Below are positions 8,638 through 19,799 of a DNA stretch of 64,000 nt, piece after piece. The notes under the pieces were generated by a model. The model did no database searches and had not been told where the DNA came from. It saw only the letters and a program-made list of their open reading frames with translations. Numbering within the stretch: position 1 is the first letter of the stretch; every line of letters begins with the position of its first letter. The position numbers and the translations under genes are program-made. The DNA comes from Glaciecola sp. (GTDB taxonomy: Bacteria; Pseudomonadota; Gammaproteobacteria; Enterobacterales; Alteromonadaceae), in the NCBI GenBank assembly GCA_029251505.1, contig JAQXDG010000211.1, positions 1-64,000 of the forward strand. Reading direction: 5' to 3'.

Positions 8638-10176
8638 TTAAGACGAACAAGAAAGCGCAATGCCTTTATCGGTAGCCAAGGGCGCTGCAGCAAATTGGTC
8701 AATCTTACTTGCTTCGTTAAACGGATCACATAACGCCGATAAATAAGCATGAAATAACGAGTAATCACCCTCTTCTGCCGCCGCGATAACCGCTTGAGCA
8801 TGATGATTACGCAATACTGTGTGAGGATTGGCTTGGGTCATATTTGCTTGCATAGTCGAAAAAGGCACTGCTTGCACCTCGGCTTCAGCTTGATAAGCGC
8901 CAAGCCATTGGTCAAACAACCCAATATCCAAATGATGATCACGCAACTGAGCCATTTCAGCCCAATCAGCATGCCCACATAACTGCCGAAAATTATGATG
9001 ATAGTCTCGACCGGCGCCCGTTGCTGCCTGCACTGAATTATCTTCGTCAGATGTCTGGCTAGATTCAACTGTTTGTCCACTTTGTAAGAGTTGCATAAAC
9101 AACGCCATCATTTCCAGCGCAGTATCGGTCACTTCGGTTAAACCAAAACGTTTAATCATCAATTCATGATAATGGGTAACTAGCGTTGACTCATATTGAT
9201 CAAGTACAGCCGTAATATCCTCAATACTGGCAAAGGGGCGAAACGCTTGGGCAAGGGCATTGAGATCCCACAAGCCAATACTTGGTTGCTGTGAAAAACG
9301 ATAACGACCTTGGTGGTCTGATTTATTACACACATAATGCGGTTCAAAATCATCAAAAAATGCATACGGACCATAATCAAACGTAATTCCATGAATTGAC
9401 ATATTATCGGTGTTCATCACCCCATGATTAAAGCCATACACTTGCCATTTAGCGATTAAGGTGGCGGTATTTTTGACGATATTGGTAAACATAGTCAAAT
9501 GTGGATTATCGGTTTCTAATGCCTCAGGGAAATGCTCGGTTAACGCATATCGCATCAATTGGTCGAGTTTGTCGGGTGCGACTTGAGGATCAGAGCCCGC
9601 TTCTCGGTCATGATAAAAATACTCAAAGTGCCCAAAACGTAAATGGCTGGGTGCTGTGCGGATCATCAACGCGGCTTTTTCGAGTTTTTCTCGATACACC
9701 GGCTCATTTGAACTGATTAAACACAATGCCCGTGACGTAGGGATATTTAAATGATGCAGTGCCTCACTCGCTAGATATTCACGGATAGTTGAACGTAGTA
9801 CCGCACGCCCATCAGCATGGCGAGAATAAGGCGTGGGACCAGCTCCTTTTAAATGAAGATCATGCCGTGAACCATCGAGCGCTTCGACTTCGGTTAATAA
9901 CACACCCCGTCCATCACCGAGTTGCGGGTTCCATTGGCCAAATTGATGGCCGCCGTATTTTTGTGCGACACTATGTTGAGTTAAGCTTGAATCTCGATCA
10001 AATAATAATCCCATGAACGCATCATTATCCTGCCATGCTTTGGGTAAGCCAAGTGCATCCCACAGATCGTGATTAATCACTTGTAACTGAGGTTGATATA
10101 CCGGCGTGGGCTTAATCGGCGTGACCAAATCCGATAATTCATCAGCATAGGTGTGTAACAACCTCGGTTGGCTCAT
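8638..10176 (-). CDS. selO: SelO/YdiU family protein adenylyltransferase
   Basis: YGGHQFGQWNPQLGDGRG, LHLKGAGPTPYSRHADGRAVLRSTIREYLASEALHHL, NTDNMSIHGITFDYGP; ends in CSS. Confidence 0.93.
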   Translation of the reverse strand: MSQPRLLHTYADELSDLVTPIKPTPVYQPQLQVINHDLWDALGLPKAWQDNDAFMGLLFDRDSSLTQHSVAQKYGGHQFGQWNPQLGDGRGVLLTEVEALDGSRHDLHLKGAGPTPYSRHADGRAVLRSTIREYLASEALHHLNIPTSRALCLISSNEPVYREKLEKAALMIRTAPSHLRFGHFEYFYHDREAGSDPQVAPDKLDQLMRYALTEHFPEALETDNPHLTMFTNIVKNTATLIAKWQVYGFNHGVMNTDNMSIHGITFDYGPYAFFDDFEPHYVCNKSDHQGRYRFSQQPSIGLWDLNALAQAFRPFASIEDITAVLDQYESTLVTHYHELMIKRFGLTEVTDTALEMMALFMQLLQSGQTVESSQTSDEDNSVQAATGAGRDYHHNFRQLCGHADWAEMAQLRDHHLDIGLFDQWLGAYQAEAEVQAVPFSTMQANMTQANPHTVLRNHHAQAVIAAAEEGDYSLFHAYLSALCDPFNEASKIDQFAAAPLATDKGIALSCSS

Positions 10177-10316
10177 GATTTTTCCTTAAAAATAATATGG
10201 TTATAATTCTCTATGCTTTTATAGAGTTACGTTGCTTATACGACACAACTGCAATAAATGTTTAAACCTTTTGGACTTGTTTATAGTATTAATGATCACT
10301 TATAAAAGGAACCAAC

Positions 10317-11021
10317 ATGCCTATTTTACATCATTTAAATCATTCTCGCTCGCAGCGCATTTTATGGTTATTTACAGAACTCGGTTTAGATTATGACATT
10401 CAAGCACACTTTCGTGATGCCAACACAGGGCTTGCGCCAAACTCTCTTAAAGCCGTATTTGATTTAGGGCGCTCACCTGTCGTCGCTTTGGACGATGAAG
10501 CACATACGATTTTAGGTGAATCAGGCGCCATCGTTGAATACTTTGCACAAACGAATCCTCAAGCGCAACTTACCGTCAAACCAAACGAACCACTATTCTC
10601 ACCCTATTTATATTGGTTACATTTTGCTGAAGGCACCATGATGCCTCCATTGATTGCTAATTTAGTATTAGACCAAGCGAAAGCAAAAAAGAAACCATTT
10701 TTAGTCAAAGCGATTGCAGATAAAGTGATAGAGGCAATATTAAATGCCTATTATGCCCCCAATAACGAACAAAATATTGCTCATGTTGAAAAACATCTAG
10801 CTCAACAAGCCCAGATCGGGTCTGATTTTTTTGTTGGTGATCGACTGACTGCAGTGGACTTTATGATGTTGTTTCCACTTGAAGCCATGGTGGCTAAAAA
10901 ACCTGGTAGCATGCCAACACACATCGTCGCTTATGTGAATCGGATGCAACAAAGACCCGCCTATCAGCAAGCCTTACAAGCGGGTGGAGAGTATAATTTT
11001 GGTCCAAAAAATGCCGCATAA
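10317..11021 (+). CDS. Glutathione S-transferase family protein
   Basis: N-terminal thioredoxin-like half, ESGAIVEYF, C-terminal helical half with VGDRLTAVDFMMLFPLEA. Confidence 0.85.
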   Translation: MPILHHLNHSRSQRILWLFTELGLDYDIQAHFRDANTGLAPNSLKAVFDLGRSPVVALDDEAHTILGESGAIVEYFAQTNPQAQLTVKPNEPLFSPYLYWLHFAEGTMMPPLIANLVLDQAKAKKKPFLVKAIADKVIEAILNAYYAPNNEQNIAHVEKHLAQQAQIGSDFFVGDRLTAVDFMMLFPLEAMVAKKPGSMPTHIVAYVNRMQQRPAYQQALQAGGEYNFGPKNAA

Positions 11022-11027
11022 ATAACG

Positions 11028-12818
11028 TTATTGTGACATGACATGCTGGGTGATCACGTTGATGAACTGGTCACCATAGCGCTCCAACTTGACTTGTCCG
11101 ACCCCTGAGACAAACAAAAAATCACTCGGTTCCATCGGTAAGTTTTGTGCCATATCCACCAAACTTGCATCTGAGAATATCACGTATGGCGGTTTGCCCA
11201 TTTCATCAGCTAAACGCTTACGTAGGTTTTTCAGTTTCGCAAATAACTCTTTGTCATAGCTGACTTGTGGCGTGTTAGCTGCTTTCTTCGTACTGGTACT
11301 CAAACGCGGTACGGCTAATGTCAAGGGCACGTCACCACGTAAAATTCCTTTCGCTGCGTCGGTTAAACGCAAGACCGCATAATTGGTGATATCAATGAAT
11401 ATATAGCCTTTGTGGATCAGCTGATTGATGATATTCACCCAATACTCATCCGCCTGACTTTTACCTATACCAAATGTCGAAAGCTTGTCATGACCTTGTT
11501 CAATAATACGTTGTGGCCGGCGTCCTTTGAGCACATCCACGACTTGATTGGTTGTGCCGATTTGACGCATCCGATAAATACAAGACAAGACTTTTTGTGC
11601 GTACATCAGCCCATCAAAATGTTGTGGCGGATCTAAACATACATCACAGTTACCGCATTGGGTTTGACTCAGTTCAGAAAAATAATTGAGCAACACTTGA
11701 CGACGACATGTTTGTGCATCACCAAAGCGCTCCATCGCTTCAAATTTTTCTAGTTCGACTTCGATACGATGACTTTCTGATGTTTCAATCCACTGCTTGA
11801 TCCGTGCCGCATCTTTTTCATCAAATAACAATAATGCCTCTGACGCAAGACCATCTCGTCCCGCCCGCCCCGTTTCTTGGTAATAGGCTTCGATACTGCG
11901 CGGTAAATCATGATGGATCACATAACGGACGTTCGATTTGTTGATCCCCATCCCAAAAGCAACCGTCGCCACCATGATATCCAGATTATCATTTTGAAAG
12001 TCGCGCTGCGCTTGAGCCCGTTCTGCTTGGGATAATCCCGCATGGTATGCCCCGCATTTAAAGCCTTTGGCATACAGCTTACTTCGCACTTCATCCACTT
12101 TGTTGCGCGAAGAACAATAAATGATGCCATTGCCTTCATGCGCATGAATAAAGCGAATAATCTGGTCAATGGGTTTAAATTTAGGGATCACCGTATAGCG
12201 GATATTCGGACGATCAAAACTCGCCAAATGAACGTGTGGGTCATTTAGATTAAGTTGTTCTTGAATATCTTGGCGTGTCGCAATATCAGCGGTGGCGGTT
12301 AATGCCATAATTGGGATATACGGAAAAATCTCACGTAAACGGCCTAAATGACGGTAGTCTTGCCTAAAATCATGGCCCCAATGCGATACACAATGCGCTT
12401 CGTCGACCGCGATCAAACTTATGTTTAATTCATGTAAACGCTCTACAAAATGCCCTTGTAAAATGCGCTCAGGTGCCACAAACAAAATATCGGTCACCCC
12501 TTGATGTAATCGCTGGTAAACCTGCGCGATTTGCTCTGCGTCAAGTTGCGAACTGATTAAATCGGCTCTAATACCTACCGCTAGACATTGTTCCATTTGG
12601 TCTTGCATTAACGAAATTAACGGCGATACAACGATGGTTAAGCCGTCGTTGATAACGGCAGGGACTTGGTAGCAAAGGGATTTGCCACCGCCAGTTGGCA
12701 TGAGCACTAGACAGTCTTGTTTGGCTAAGGATGCTTCAATTACAGCCTGTTGACCAGGACGAAACGCATCATAGCCAAATGTCTGCTTTAAAGTCGTATG
12801 TAATATATCAGCGGTCAT
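11028..12818 (-). CDS. recQ: ATP-dependent DNA helicase RecQ
   Basis: VLMPTGGGKSLCYQVPA, VDEAHCVSHWGHDFR, YYQETGRAGRDG, zinc-binding Cys cluster, HRDC domain. Confidence 0.95.
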   Translation of the reverse strand: MTADILHTTLKQTFGYDAFRPGQQAVIEASLAKQDCLVLMPTGGGKSLCYQVPAVINDGLTIVVSPLISLMQDQMEQCLAVGIRADLISSQLDAEQIAQVYQRLHQGVTDILFVAPERILQGHFVERLHELNISLIAVDEAHCVSHWGHDFRQDYRHLGRLREIFPYIPIMALTATADIATRQDIQEQLNLNDPHVHLASFDRPNIRYTVIPKFKPIDQIIRFIHAHEGNGIIYCSSRNKVDEVRSKLYAKGFKCGAYHAGLSQAERAQAQRDFQNDNLDIMVATVAFGMGINKSNVRYVIHHDLPRSIEAYYQETGRAGRDGLASEALLLFDEKDAARIKQWIETSESHRIEVELEKFEAMERFGDAQTCRRQVLLNYFSELSQTQCGNCDVCLDPPQHFDGLMYAQKVLSCIYRMRQIGTTNQVVDVLKGRRPQRIIEQGHDKLSTFGIGKSQADEYWVNIINQLIHKGYIFIDITNYAVLRLTDAAKGILRGDVPLTLAVPRLSTSTKKAANTPQVSYDKELFAKLKNLRKRLADEMGKPPYVIFSDASLVDMAQNLPMEPSDFLFVSGVGQVKLERYGDQFINVITQHVMSQ

Positions 12819-13038
12819 AGGAGTTCATAAGTAACGCAAGTGCAATTGACATGTACACTAGTAAGTCCAAAACAATTAGTGATTATATCAGGTATCTTCT
12901 TTTATATTTTGTAATAAATTACACATTTTAGGTATTTTTGATGACAACTTGACCATTAGGAAAAACTCTTATTTACTTTTGTATGAATAGTAGACAATAT
13001 GTCCTAAAGATTAATAAAGAAAATGGAATGTAGTAATC

Positions 13039-13383
13039 ATGAATTATTCAATTAAGCATGTTTCACTCAGTGTGAATGACCGCCATAATGGTCTTTCTAT
13101 GTCTGACACTATCATTACTTTTGATTTACACATCAACGGCACAGTTTACTTCGGCGTACGCTTGTGGGCTAACCGTATTTTTGAAAATAAAATCCACCTC
13201 ACCCTCATGGGTCACCCAGAATTAGATACCTATCTAAAGTCGATGAAACGTAACTTATCACGTCAGCTCGTTTATGAACTGCGCTATCGTCAAGATTTCA
13301 TCCGTTTAGCTGATGACTATTTTTCTCATCATGTAGTCGGTCAAACCGAGTTTCAACCTAGCCAACTGACCATGGAACTTTAA
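13039..13383 (+). CDS. Small hypothetical protein (114 aa)
   Basis: Complete ORF in an otherwise empty intergenic gap; no family recognised. Confidence 0.55.
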   Translation: MNYSIKHVSLSVNDRHNGLSMSDTIITFDLHINGTVYFGVRLWANRIFENKIHLTLMGHPELDTYLKSMKRNLSRQLVYELRYRQDFIRLADDYFSHHVVGQTEFQPSQLTMEL

Positions 13384-13453
13384 AAACTAATCGTTGCTTG
13401 TCTGCATAGGATAATACACAATTGCACCTTCATTTTTTAAGGCGCTGCTGACT

Positions 13454-14368
13454 GTGCATCTAACTACTGACAAACCTGCTGATTCATCATTATCCCCTAC
13501 TCAGGCAGGAATGATTTTTGCTGTGTGCGCTTATACCATTTGGGGCGTCGCACCGGTTTATTTTAAGCAGTTATTACACGTCAGTGCGACTGAAATATTA
13601 ATGCATCGGATCATTTGGTCTGCGCTAGTATTAACGGGTCTAATTATTGGTCTAAAACAAATCGGTAAAGTCCGAGCTGCTTTGGTAGACAAAAAGGTCA
13701 TGAGCCTGCTCGCTACCGCGGGGTTATTACTCGGGTGTAATTGGTGGTTATTTATTTGGGCGATTAATAATAATCATCTGTTAGAAGCAAGTTTAGGTTA
13801 CTACATTAATCCGCTATTTAACGTGTTATTTGGCTTTGTATTTTTAGGTGAACGCTTTCGTAAACTGCAAAAAATAGCAGTTGGAATGGCTTTTACCGGT
13901 GTCGCCATCTTAGTTATTTCTTTTGGAGCAATCCCTTATATTGCATTAACGTTGGCCTTAAGTTTTAGCTTATACGGCTTGTTGCGCAAACAGGTTAAGG
14001 TTGATTCTATCCCAGGTTTGCTTATTGAAACCTGTATGATGCTGCCTTTGGCTATCGGTTATTGGTGCTGGATAGATTCACCTACCTCGAATTTTGCTAA
14101 CAACCCCTTATCAACGAATGTGTTATTTATACTGGCTGGAATAGTCACGACTGCGCCATTACTGTGCTTTACTGCCGCAGCAAAACGGTTGTTATATTCG
14201 ACGTTAGGGTTTTTTCAGTATATTGGTCCGAGCTTCATGTTTGTGCTCGCTGTGGTTGTTTACAACGAGCCATTTAACATCGAACGCATCATCACGTTTG
14301 GATTTGTATGGGCAGGGTTAGCCATTTTTACGTTTGATGCATTACGCCAATATCGACGAACACGCTAG
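13454..14368 (+). CDS. rarD: EamA family transporter RarD
   Basis: GTG start; YTIWGVAPVYFKQL, HRIIWSALVL, NWWLFIWAINNNHLLEASLGYYINPLFNVLFG, FFQYIGPSFMFVLAV. Confidence 0.93.
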   Translation: MHLTTDKPADSSLSPTQAGMIFAVCAYTIWGVAPVYFKQLLHVSATEILMHRIIWSALVLTGLIIGLKQIGKVRAALVDKKVMSLLATAGLLLGCNWWLFIWAINNNHLLEASLGYYINPLFNVLFGFVFLGERFRKLQKIAVGMAFTGVAILVISFGAIPYIALTLALSFSLYGLLRKQVKVDSIPGLLIETCMMLPLAIGYWCWIDSPTSNFANNPLSTNVLFILAGIVTTAPLLCFTAAAKRLLYSTLGFFQYIGPSFMFVLAVVVYNEPFNIERIITFGFVWAGLAIFTFDALRQYRRTR

Positions 14369-14380
14369 TACCTAATGGCG

Positions 14381-16549
14381 CTAGCAAGGTGTTAATTTGG
14401 CGTAAGCCAGTACCAACCACTTAGCACCAAAATCATCAAAATTAACTTGAACGCGGGCGCTTTCTCCAGAGCCTTCATAGTTTAAGACGGTGCCATCACC
14501 AAATTTATTATGGCTAACACGCATTCCTAATGAAAAACCACTTTCGCTAAATGCTTCGTGTGAGGTGCTTGGACTAAATCGATTGTGCATAGGTTGCGCC
14601 ACATTTTGGCGTAAGCGGATCTCTTCTATGCATTCTTTGGGTATTTCTCGGATAAAACGACTCGCCGTATGGAACTTATCTTGACCATACACGCGGCGTG
14701 TTTCAGCATGCGTAATATATAACTTTTGCATCGCACGGGTCATACCGACATAACATAAACGGCGCTCTTCTTCTAACCGTCCAGGCTCATCATTTGTCAT
14801 GGCACTAGGGAACATCCCTTCTTCTACCCCAGCTAAAAATACCAATGAAAATTCTAGTCCTTTAGCCGAGTGAATGGTCATCATTTGCACTGCATCTTGA
14901 TGCTTTTCAGCCTGACCTTCGCCAGCCTCAAGGGACGCATGGGCTAAGAATGCCGATAACGGCGACATCTCGTCCGCTTCAAGAGGCACTTCAAATTGTT
15001 TGCATGCCGTGACGAGTTCTTCTAAGTTTTCCACACGGGCTTGAGATTTTTCGCCTTTTTCAGCCTGATACATGGCAAACAAACCTGATGCCTTAATCGC
15101 ATGATCTGCTTGCTTATCTAACGTCAACGGCTTAATGTCATTACTCATGTTCATGATCAAATCCACAAACCCTTGCAAGGCATTACCGGCACGTCCAGAT
15201 AAGCGTTTTTCTTGGAGTATCATAATGGAGGTTTGCCACATGGACTGTTCGGTTGAGCGAGCTAGCTCACGGATCTGAGATAGGGTTTTATCCCCCATCC
15301 CACGCGTGGGTGTATTAACCACACGTTCAAACGCCGCATCATCCAACGGATGGTTAATCATGCGTAAATACGCCAGTGCATCTTTTATTTCTTGGCGTTC
15401 AAAAAAGCGTAACCCACCATAAATACGGTATGGGATCGCTTCTTGTAACAAGGCTTCTTCGAGTACACGAGATTGGGCGTTATTACGGTATAAAATGGCA
15501 CAATCAGATAAAGCATTACCTTCATCCATCCATTCTTTGATCCGCGCCACAATAAATCGAGATTCATCCAGTTCATTAAACCCCGCGTAGAGTTTAATCT
15601 TCTCGCCATCTTCGTCTTCGGTCCATAACTCTTTGCCTAAACGACCGGCATTGTTGTCAATCACGGCATTAGCGGCTTTGAGGATATGCCCGGTAGAGCG
15701 ATAATTTTGCTCAAGTCGAACAGTCTCTGCGCTAGGAAAGTCTTTCAAAAAATGCGAAATATTTTCAACATTTGCCCCACGCCAGCCATAAATAGATTGA
15801 TCATCATCACCAACAATCATCATGTTGTTCTCAGGGCATGCTAATAAACGCAGCCATGCATATTGAATATTGTTGGTATCTTGAAACTCGTCGACTAAAA
15901 TCGTGCGAAAGCGTTGCTGGTAATGTTGTTTTAGACGCGGGTTATCACGCCATAGCTCATACGCTCGAAGTAACAACTCCGCAAAGTCGATGAGCCCTGA
16001 ACGATCACAAGTTTGTTGATAGGCTTGATAAATATCTCGCATTTTTTGTTGATTCGCATCACCAAAGGTATCGATGTCTTTAGGTCGTAATCCTTCGTCT
16101 TTGTTGCCGTTGATATACCATTGTAACTGTTTGGCTGGCCAATCTTTTTCATCCAAATTCATGGATTTGATAATGCGCTTGATCAAGCGATGTTGATCAT
16201 CTGAATCTAAAATCGTGAAATTTTCAGGTAACTTCGCTTCAGTATAATGTGCGCGTAATAGTCGATGCGCCAAACCATGAAAGGTACCAATCCACATATG
16301 ATGCAAAGATTGACCTTTAAGATGTTCAATACGCCCACGCATTTCGCGCGCAGCTTTGTTGGTAAACGTGACGGCTAATATTGAAAAAGGTGATAAATTC
16401 TCGACTTCCATGAGCCACGCAATACGATGCACCAAGACACGTGTTTTACCACTGCCGGCGCCTGCAAGAATGAGCAAATCTTGGGCTGGGGCGGCAACGG
16501 CTTGGCGCTGCTTGTCATTTAACCCATCAAGTAATCGAGAAACATCCAT
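14381..16549 (-). CDS. uvrD: DNA helicase II UvrD
   Basis: LLILAGAGSGKTRVLVHRI, FTNKAAREMRGRI, VDEFQDTNNIQY, GDDDQSIYGWRGA, HSAKGLEF, RRLCYVGMTRA. Confidence 0.96.
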   Translation of the reverse strand: MDVSRLLDGLNDKQRQAVAAPAQDLLILAGAGSGKTRVLVHRIAWLMEVENLSPFSILAVTFTNKAAREMRGRIEHLKGQSLHHMWIGTFHGLAHRLLRAHYTEAKLPENFTILDSDDQHRLIKRIIKSMNLDEKDWPAKQLQWYINGNKDEGLRPKDIDTFGDANQQKMRDIYQAYQQTCDRSGLIDFAELLLRAYELWRDNPRLKQHYQQRFRTILVDEFQDTNNIQYAWLRLLACPENNMMIVGDDDQSIYGWRGANVENISHFLKDFPSAETVRLEQNYRSTGHILKAANAVIDNNAGRLGKELWTEDEDGEKIKLYAGFNELDESRFIVARIKEWMDEGNALSDCAILYRNNAQSRVLEEALLQEAIPYRIYGGLRFFERQEIKDALAYLRMINHPLDDAAFERVVNTPTRGMGDKTLSQIRELARSTEQSMWQTSIMILQEKRLSGRAGNALQGFVDLIMNMSNDIKPLTLDKQADHAIKASGLFAMYQAEKGEKSQARVENLEELVTACKQFEVPLEADEMSPLSAFLAHASLEAGEGQAEKHQDAVQMMTIHSAKGLEFSLVFLAGVEEGMFPSAMTNDEPGRLEEERRLCYVGMTRAMQKLYITHAETRRVYGQDKFHTASRFIREIPKECIEEIRLRQNVAQPMHNRFSPSTSHEAFSESGFSLGMRVSHNKFGDGTVLNYEGSGESARVQVNFDDFGAKWLVLAYAKLTPC

Positions 16550-16632
16550 CTATTGGCCTTTTATGGTCTTTGGCTTAAAGTAGCTAGTATAGCGAAAAAC
16601 TGTGGTTTTATACAGTGCTTTTATAACGACGA

Positions 16633-17352
16633 TTATTTAGTCCAGTGTAACAGATCAGCAAAGTGAGATAACTGCACATCCGGTAAACATCGAGTCGGCT
16701 CTTGACGGATCCGCATTGGGCGATCAGCAGCATACCATGCCGACTTGTAACCATTTTGATAAGCACCTAGCACGTCATTATAAAGATTATCACCGACGTG
16801 TAATATTTGCTTGGTAGGCAAATCAAGGGCACGCTGTGCTTTGACGAACATATCCGCATGGGGCTTAGCACGATTATCAATATTCGCATGATAAACATGA
16901 CTAAAGTATCCCCCCAACCCAATGGCATTCACATCGACATTGCCATTGGTAATCGCAACCAGAGGCATTGATTCGGCTAATTGTTCTAATACCTGACGGT
17001 ACTCAATGGCAACGGTAAAATTACTGCGCTGTTGATAAAAATACGTAAAACAATCTAGCGCTGCTGCCTCTAATTCTGCGCCAGCATAGCCGCTTGCAGC
17101 CAAGCCTAAGCGTAACGTCGCTAAACGTAACATGCCCATGTCATATTGGATGTGAGGCTCGGTCGTTAACGCTTGGCGCTTGCAAGCTATCCAATCATGT
17201 TTGCTCAATTGTGCAGCCGCTGGATAATGTGACGCAATATGATCCATTAGTGCTTCTTCAGCTTGATAAATATACGGCATGTTATCGTATAGCGTATCAT
17301 CTAAATCAAACGTCATCGCACTGATATGGGTGACGGGTCGGTAAAATATCAT
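16633..17352 (-). CDS. yigB: HAD-family hydrolase, YigB-like (flavin-biosynthesis phosphatase family)
   Basis: FDLDDTLYDNMPYI, VAITNGNVD, KPHADMF, LHVGDNLYNDVLGA; position next to xerC. Confidence 0.85.
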   Translation of the reverse strand: MIFYRPVTHISAMTFDLDDTLYDNMPYIYQAEEALMDHIASHYPAAAQLSKHDWIACKRQALTTEPHIQYDMGMLRLATLRLGLAASGYAGAELEAAALDCFTYFYQQRSNFTVAIEYRQVLEQLAESMPLVAITNGNVDVNAIGLGGYFSHVYHANIDNRAKPHADMFVKAQRALDLPTKQILHVGDNLYNDVLGAYQNGYKSAWYAADRPMRIRQEPTRCLPDVQLSHFADLLHWTK

Positions 17353-18290
17353 TTTTTAGCCCTTGGATGCGCGTTATCGTACACGCCCGCTAGGTGTTGA
17401 AAATCAAGGTGAGTGTACACTTGCGTGGTGGCTAAATTAGCATGTCCTAATAGCTCTTGCACCGCACGTAAATCACCGCTTGACTCTAATACGTGTGTTG
17501 CAAAGGAATGGCGCAGTTTATGCGGAGAAATATGTGTTTCAATGCCTTGTTTTATGCCAAGTTGCTCTAACCGTTTAGCCACTTGGCGATTACCTAAACG
17601 CCCACCACGCTGTGATAAAAACAACGCAGTCTCTGTGCAATTTGCAGGAGCAATAAACTCCACTCGCCAGTGTAGCCATGCATTCACTGCATCCCATGCA
17701 TGTTGCCCAATCGGGATCCGTCGTTGTTTTCCGCCTTTACCATTGACGTTGAGAATATGATCATCCAGCACATCTAAGCAATTAAGACCGGTGACTTCAG
17801 ATAAGCGCAAACCACAACCATAGACTAGCTCAAACATCGCTTTATCACGGGCTTCATGCACCGATTCAGGAGTAAAAGTCAGTAGCCCTTCAAGTTGTTC
17901 AACATGTAAATGTTTAGGTAGCGGTTTGCCCATTTTAGGCGCATTAACTGATTCCGCAGGGTTTTGCTGCAAGACACCCTGCTCGACTAAAAATGTACAA
18001 AACTGACGTAATGCGCTTAAGCGTAATGCGATACTGCGTGCGCTTAACCCGCTCTGTTTAGATAAGGAGACAATGCGTTTTATTTGTTCAACACTCAAAC
18101 CCTGCCAAGTATGCAAGGTGAGTAAGTCTTTACTGACTAAAATATGAGAGATGTAAGCTTGTTGGGTATGTATAGAGTATTGGCGTTCAACTTTGAGCAT
18201 TTGGGCAAATGCAAATACCCACTCATCATCATAGATGGTGCTTGAGTGGGCCGGCGTAGTCATTGGCTTACTACGACTCAGGACGGACAA
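17349..18290 (-). CDS. xerC: Tyrosine recombinase XerC
   Basis: SAM-like N-domain; YGCGLRLSEVTGLN, HKLRHSFATHVLESSGDLRAVQELLGHANLATTQVYTHLDF. Confidence 0.95.
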   Translation of the reverse strand: MSVLSRSKPMTTPAHSSTIYDDEWVFAFAQMLKVERQYSIHTQQAYISHILVSKDLLTLHTWQGLSVEQIKRIVSLSKQSGLSARSIALRLSALRQFCTFLVEQGVLQQNPAESVNAPKMGKPLPKHLHVEQLEGLLTFTPESVHEARDKAMFELVYGCGLRLSEVTGLNCLDVLDDHILNVNGKGGKQRRIPIGQHAWDAVNAWLHWRVEFIAPANCTETALFLSQRGGRLGNRQVAKRLEQLGIKQGIETHISPHKLRHSFATHVLESSGDLRAVQELLGHANLATTQVYTHLDFQHLAGVYDNAHPRAKK

Positions 18291-18936
18291 GGATCCGAGC
18301 GAGCACTTGCTCTAATAATTGCTTGAGTTGCAATAAAAATAACGTGTCCATTTCTGGATGAAAATGCGTCGCAGAATCACTGCCTACCGCAAACAAACCT
18401 AGTGCTTTTTTATCACCGATTAACATCAATGCACACGACTCAACAGAGACATCATTAAAGATTTGTTTGGTTTCGTTTTGAGATAGGCGCCCAAAAAAGA
18501 AATCTGAGTGTTTAAAGCGTTTATCAATCAATGCATGATGTTTAAAATCAGCATAATCAGTACGTTTAACAAATAATTGAACACACACATTAGCCAGTGC
18601 AAGCTGACCTTTAAAACACGCTTGGAGAGCTTCTTCAACATCAGTTAATGTCTCACACGTGTATAAACGTTGCAGTAACTGTGCATAGATTTGAAATAAC
18701 TGTTCATTATTATCGGCATTGCGGATCAGTGCTGCTAATTCTTGACGTTGTTGATGTAATTGTGAACGTAATTGCTCCGCTTGTAGCTCCACCAAAGATA
18801 CCGAACCTCGATGTTGATGTGGGATAGATAATTCAGCTGTCAGCTCAGGGTATCCAACAAAAAAATCAACATTGTCACTTAAATAATCAGCAACTTGTTG
18901 TGCACTAATGCCGTTTACTTTTTCAGCTTGGCTCAT
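18271..18936 (-). CDS. DUF484 family protein
   Basis: [30 protein letters not shown]-like C-terminal half; syntenic between dapF and xerC. Confidence 0.88.
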   Translation of the reverse strand: MSQAEKVNGISAQQVADYLSDNVDFFVGYPELTAELSIPHQHRGSVSLVELQAEQLRSQLHQQRQELAALIRNADNNEQLFQIYAQLLQRLYTCETLTDVEEALQACFKGQLALANVCVQLFVKRTDYADFKHHALIDKRFKHSDFFFGRLSQNETKQIFNDVSVESCALMLIGDKKALGLFAVGSDSATHFHPEMDTLFLLQLKQLLEQVLARILVRPES

Positions 18937-19763
18937 AAAAATATCTTTCCATCAAAAACATGCTCAGCAGGACCGGTCATTTTTAACGTATGATCCGGAC
19001 CTTGCCAACGAATAGTTAAAGGCCCACCAGGTAAGGTAACATTGACCTCTTGTCCTAGTTTACCTTGAATTTGACCAATTGCCACAGCTGCACAGGCGCC
19101 AGTTCCGCACGCCATCGTCTCACCCACACCGCGTTCAAATACGCGCAGCTTAACGTTGTGCTCATCAATAATTTGCATAAAACCAACATTGACCTTTTGC
19201 GGAAACCGTTCGTGCGATTCTAATAATGCACCCACTCCTTGCACATCAAATGTATCAATATCATCAACAATTAAGACACAGTGTGGATTGCCCATTGACA
19301 CAGCACCACAAAAAAACGTCTGGTCTTGTTCTCGAATAATATAGGTCTTTTCTTCTTTTTGCGCTTTGAGCGGGACGTCTGCTGGCGCAAATTTTGGCTT
19401 ACCCATATTGACGGTCACTTGCCCATCTTTTTCAAGATAGAGCATGATCTTACCTGCTTTGGTGCTAACGGATATTTTACTCTTGTGCGTGAGGTTTTTG
19501 TTTTTAACAAATCGGGCAAAACAGCGTGCGCCATTACCACACTGTTCTACTTCAGAGCCATCAGCATTAAAAATTCGATAATGAAAATCTTGGTCAGGAT
19601 CGTATGGCGGCTCAACCAATAACAGCTGGTCAAAACCTATCCCCAAATTACGATTAGCCAGTTGCTGGATCCGCTCCGGAGAAAAATAGATGTTTTGGGT
19701 GATGCAATCCACCACCATAAAATCATTACCAAGACCATGCATCTTGGTGAATTCAACCAACAT
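18933..19763 (-). CDS. dapF: Diaminopimelate epimerase
   Basis: [47 protein letters not shown]. Confidence 0.97.
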   Translation of the reverse strand: MLVEFTKMHGLGNDFMVVDCITQNIYFSPERIQQLANRNLGIGFDQLLLVEPPYDPDQDFHYRIFNADGSEVEQCGNGARCFARFVKNKNLTHKSKISVSTKAGKIMLYLEKDGQVTVNMGKPKFAPADVPLKAQKEEKTYIIREQDQTFFCGAVSMGNPHCVLIVDDIDTFDVQGVGALLESHERFPQKVNVGFMQIIDEHNVKLRVFERGVGETMACGTGACAAVAIGQIQGKLGQEVNVTLPGGPLTIRWQGPDHTLKMTGPAEHVFDGKIFL

Positions 19764-19799
19764 TATTGGCAGCCTTAAATTTTAATAATTACACTTAGT

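Noticed and set aside
8577-8801. 74-aa ORF overlapping the 3' end of selO
   Set aside because: Mostly within selO in another frame; the Arg/Lys/Leu-rich product has no recognisable family.
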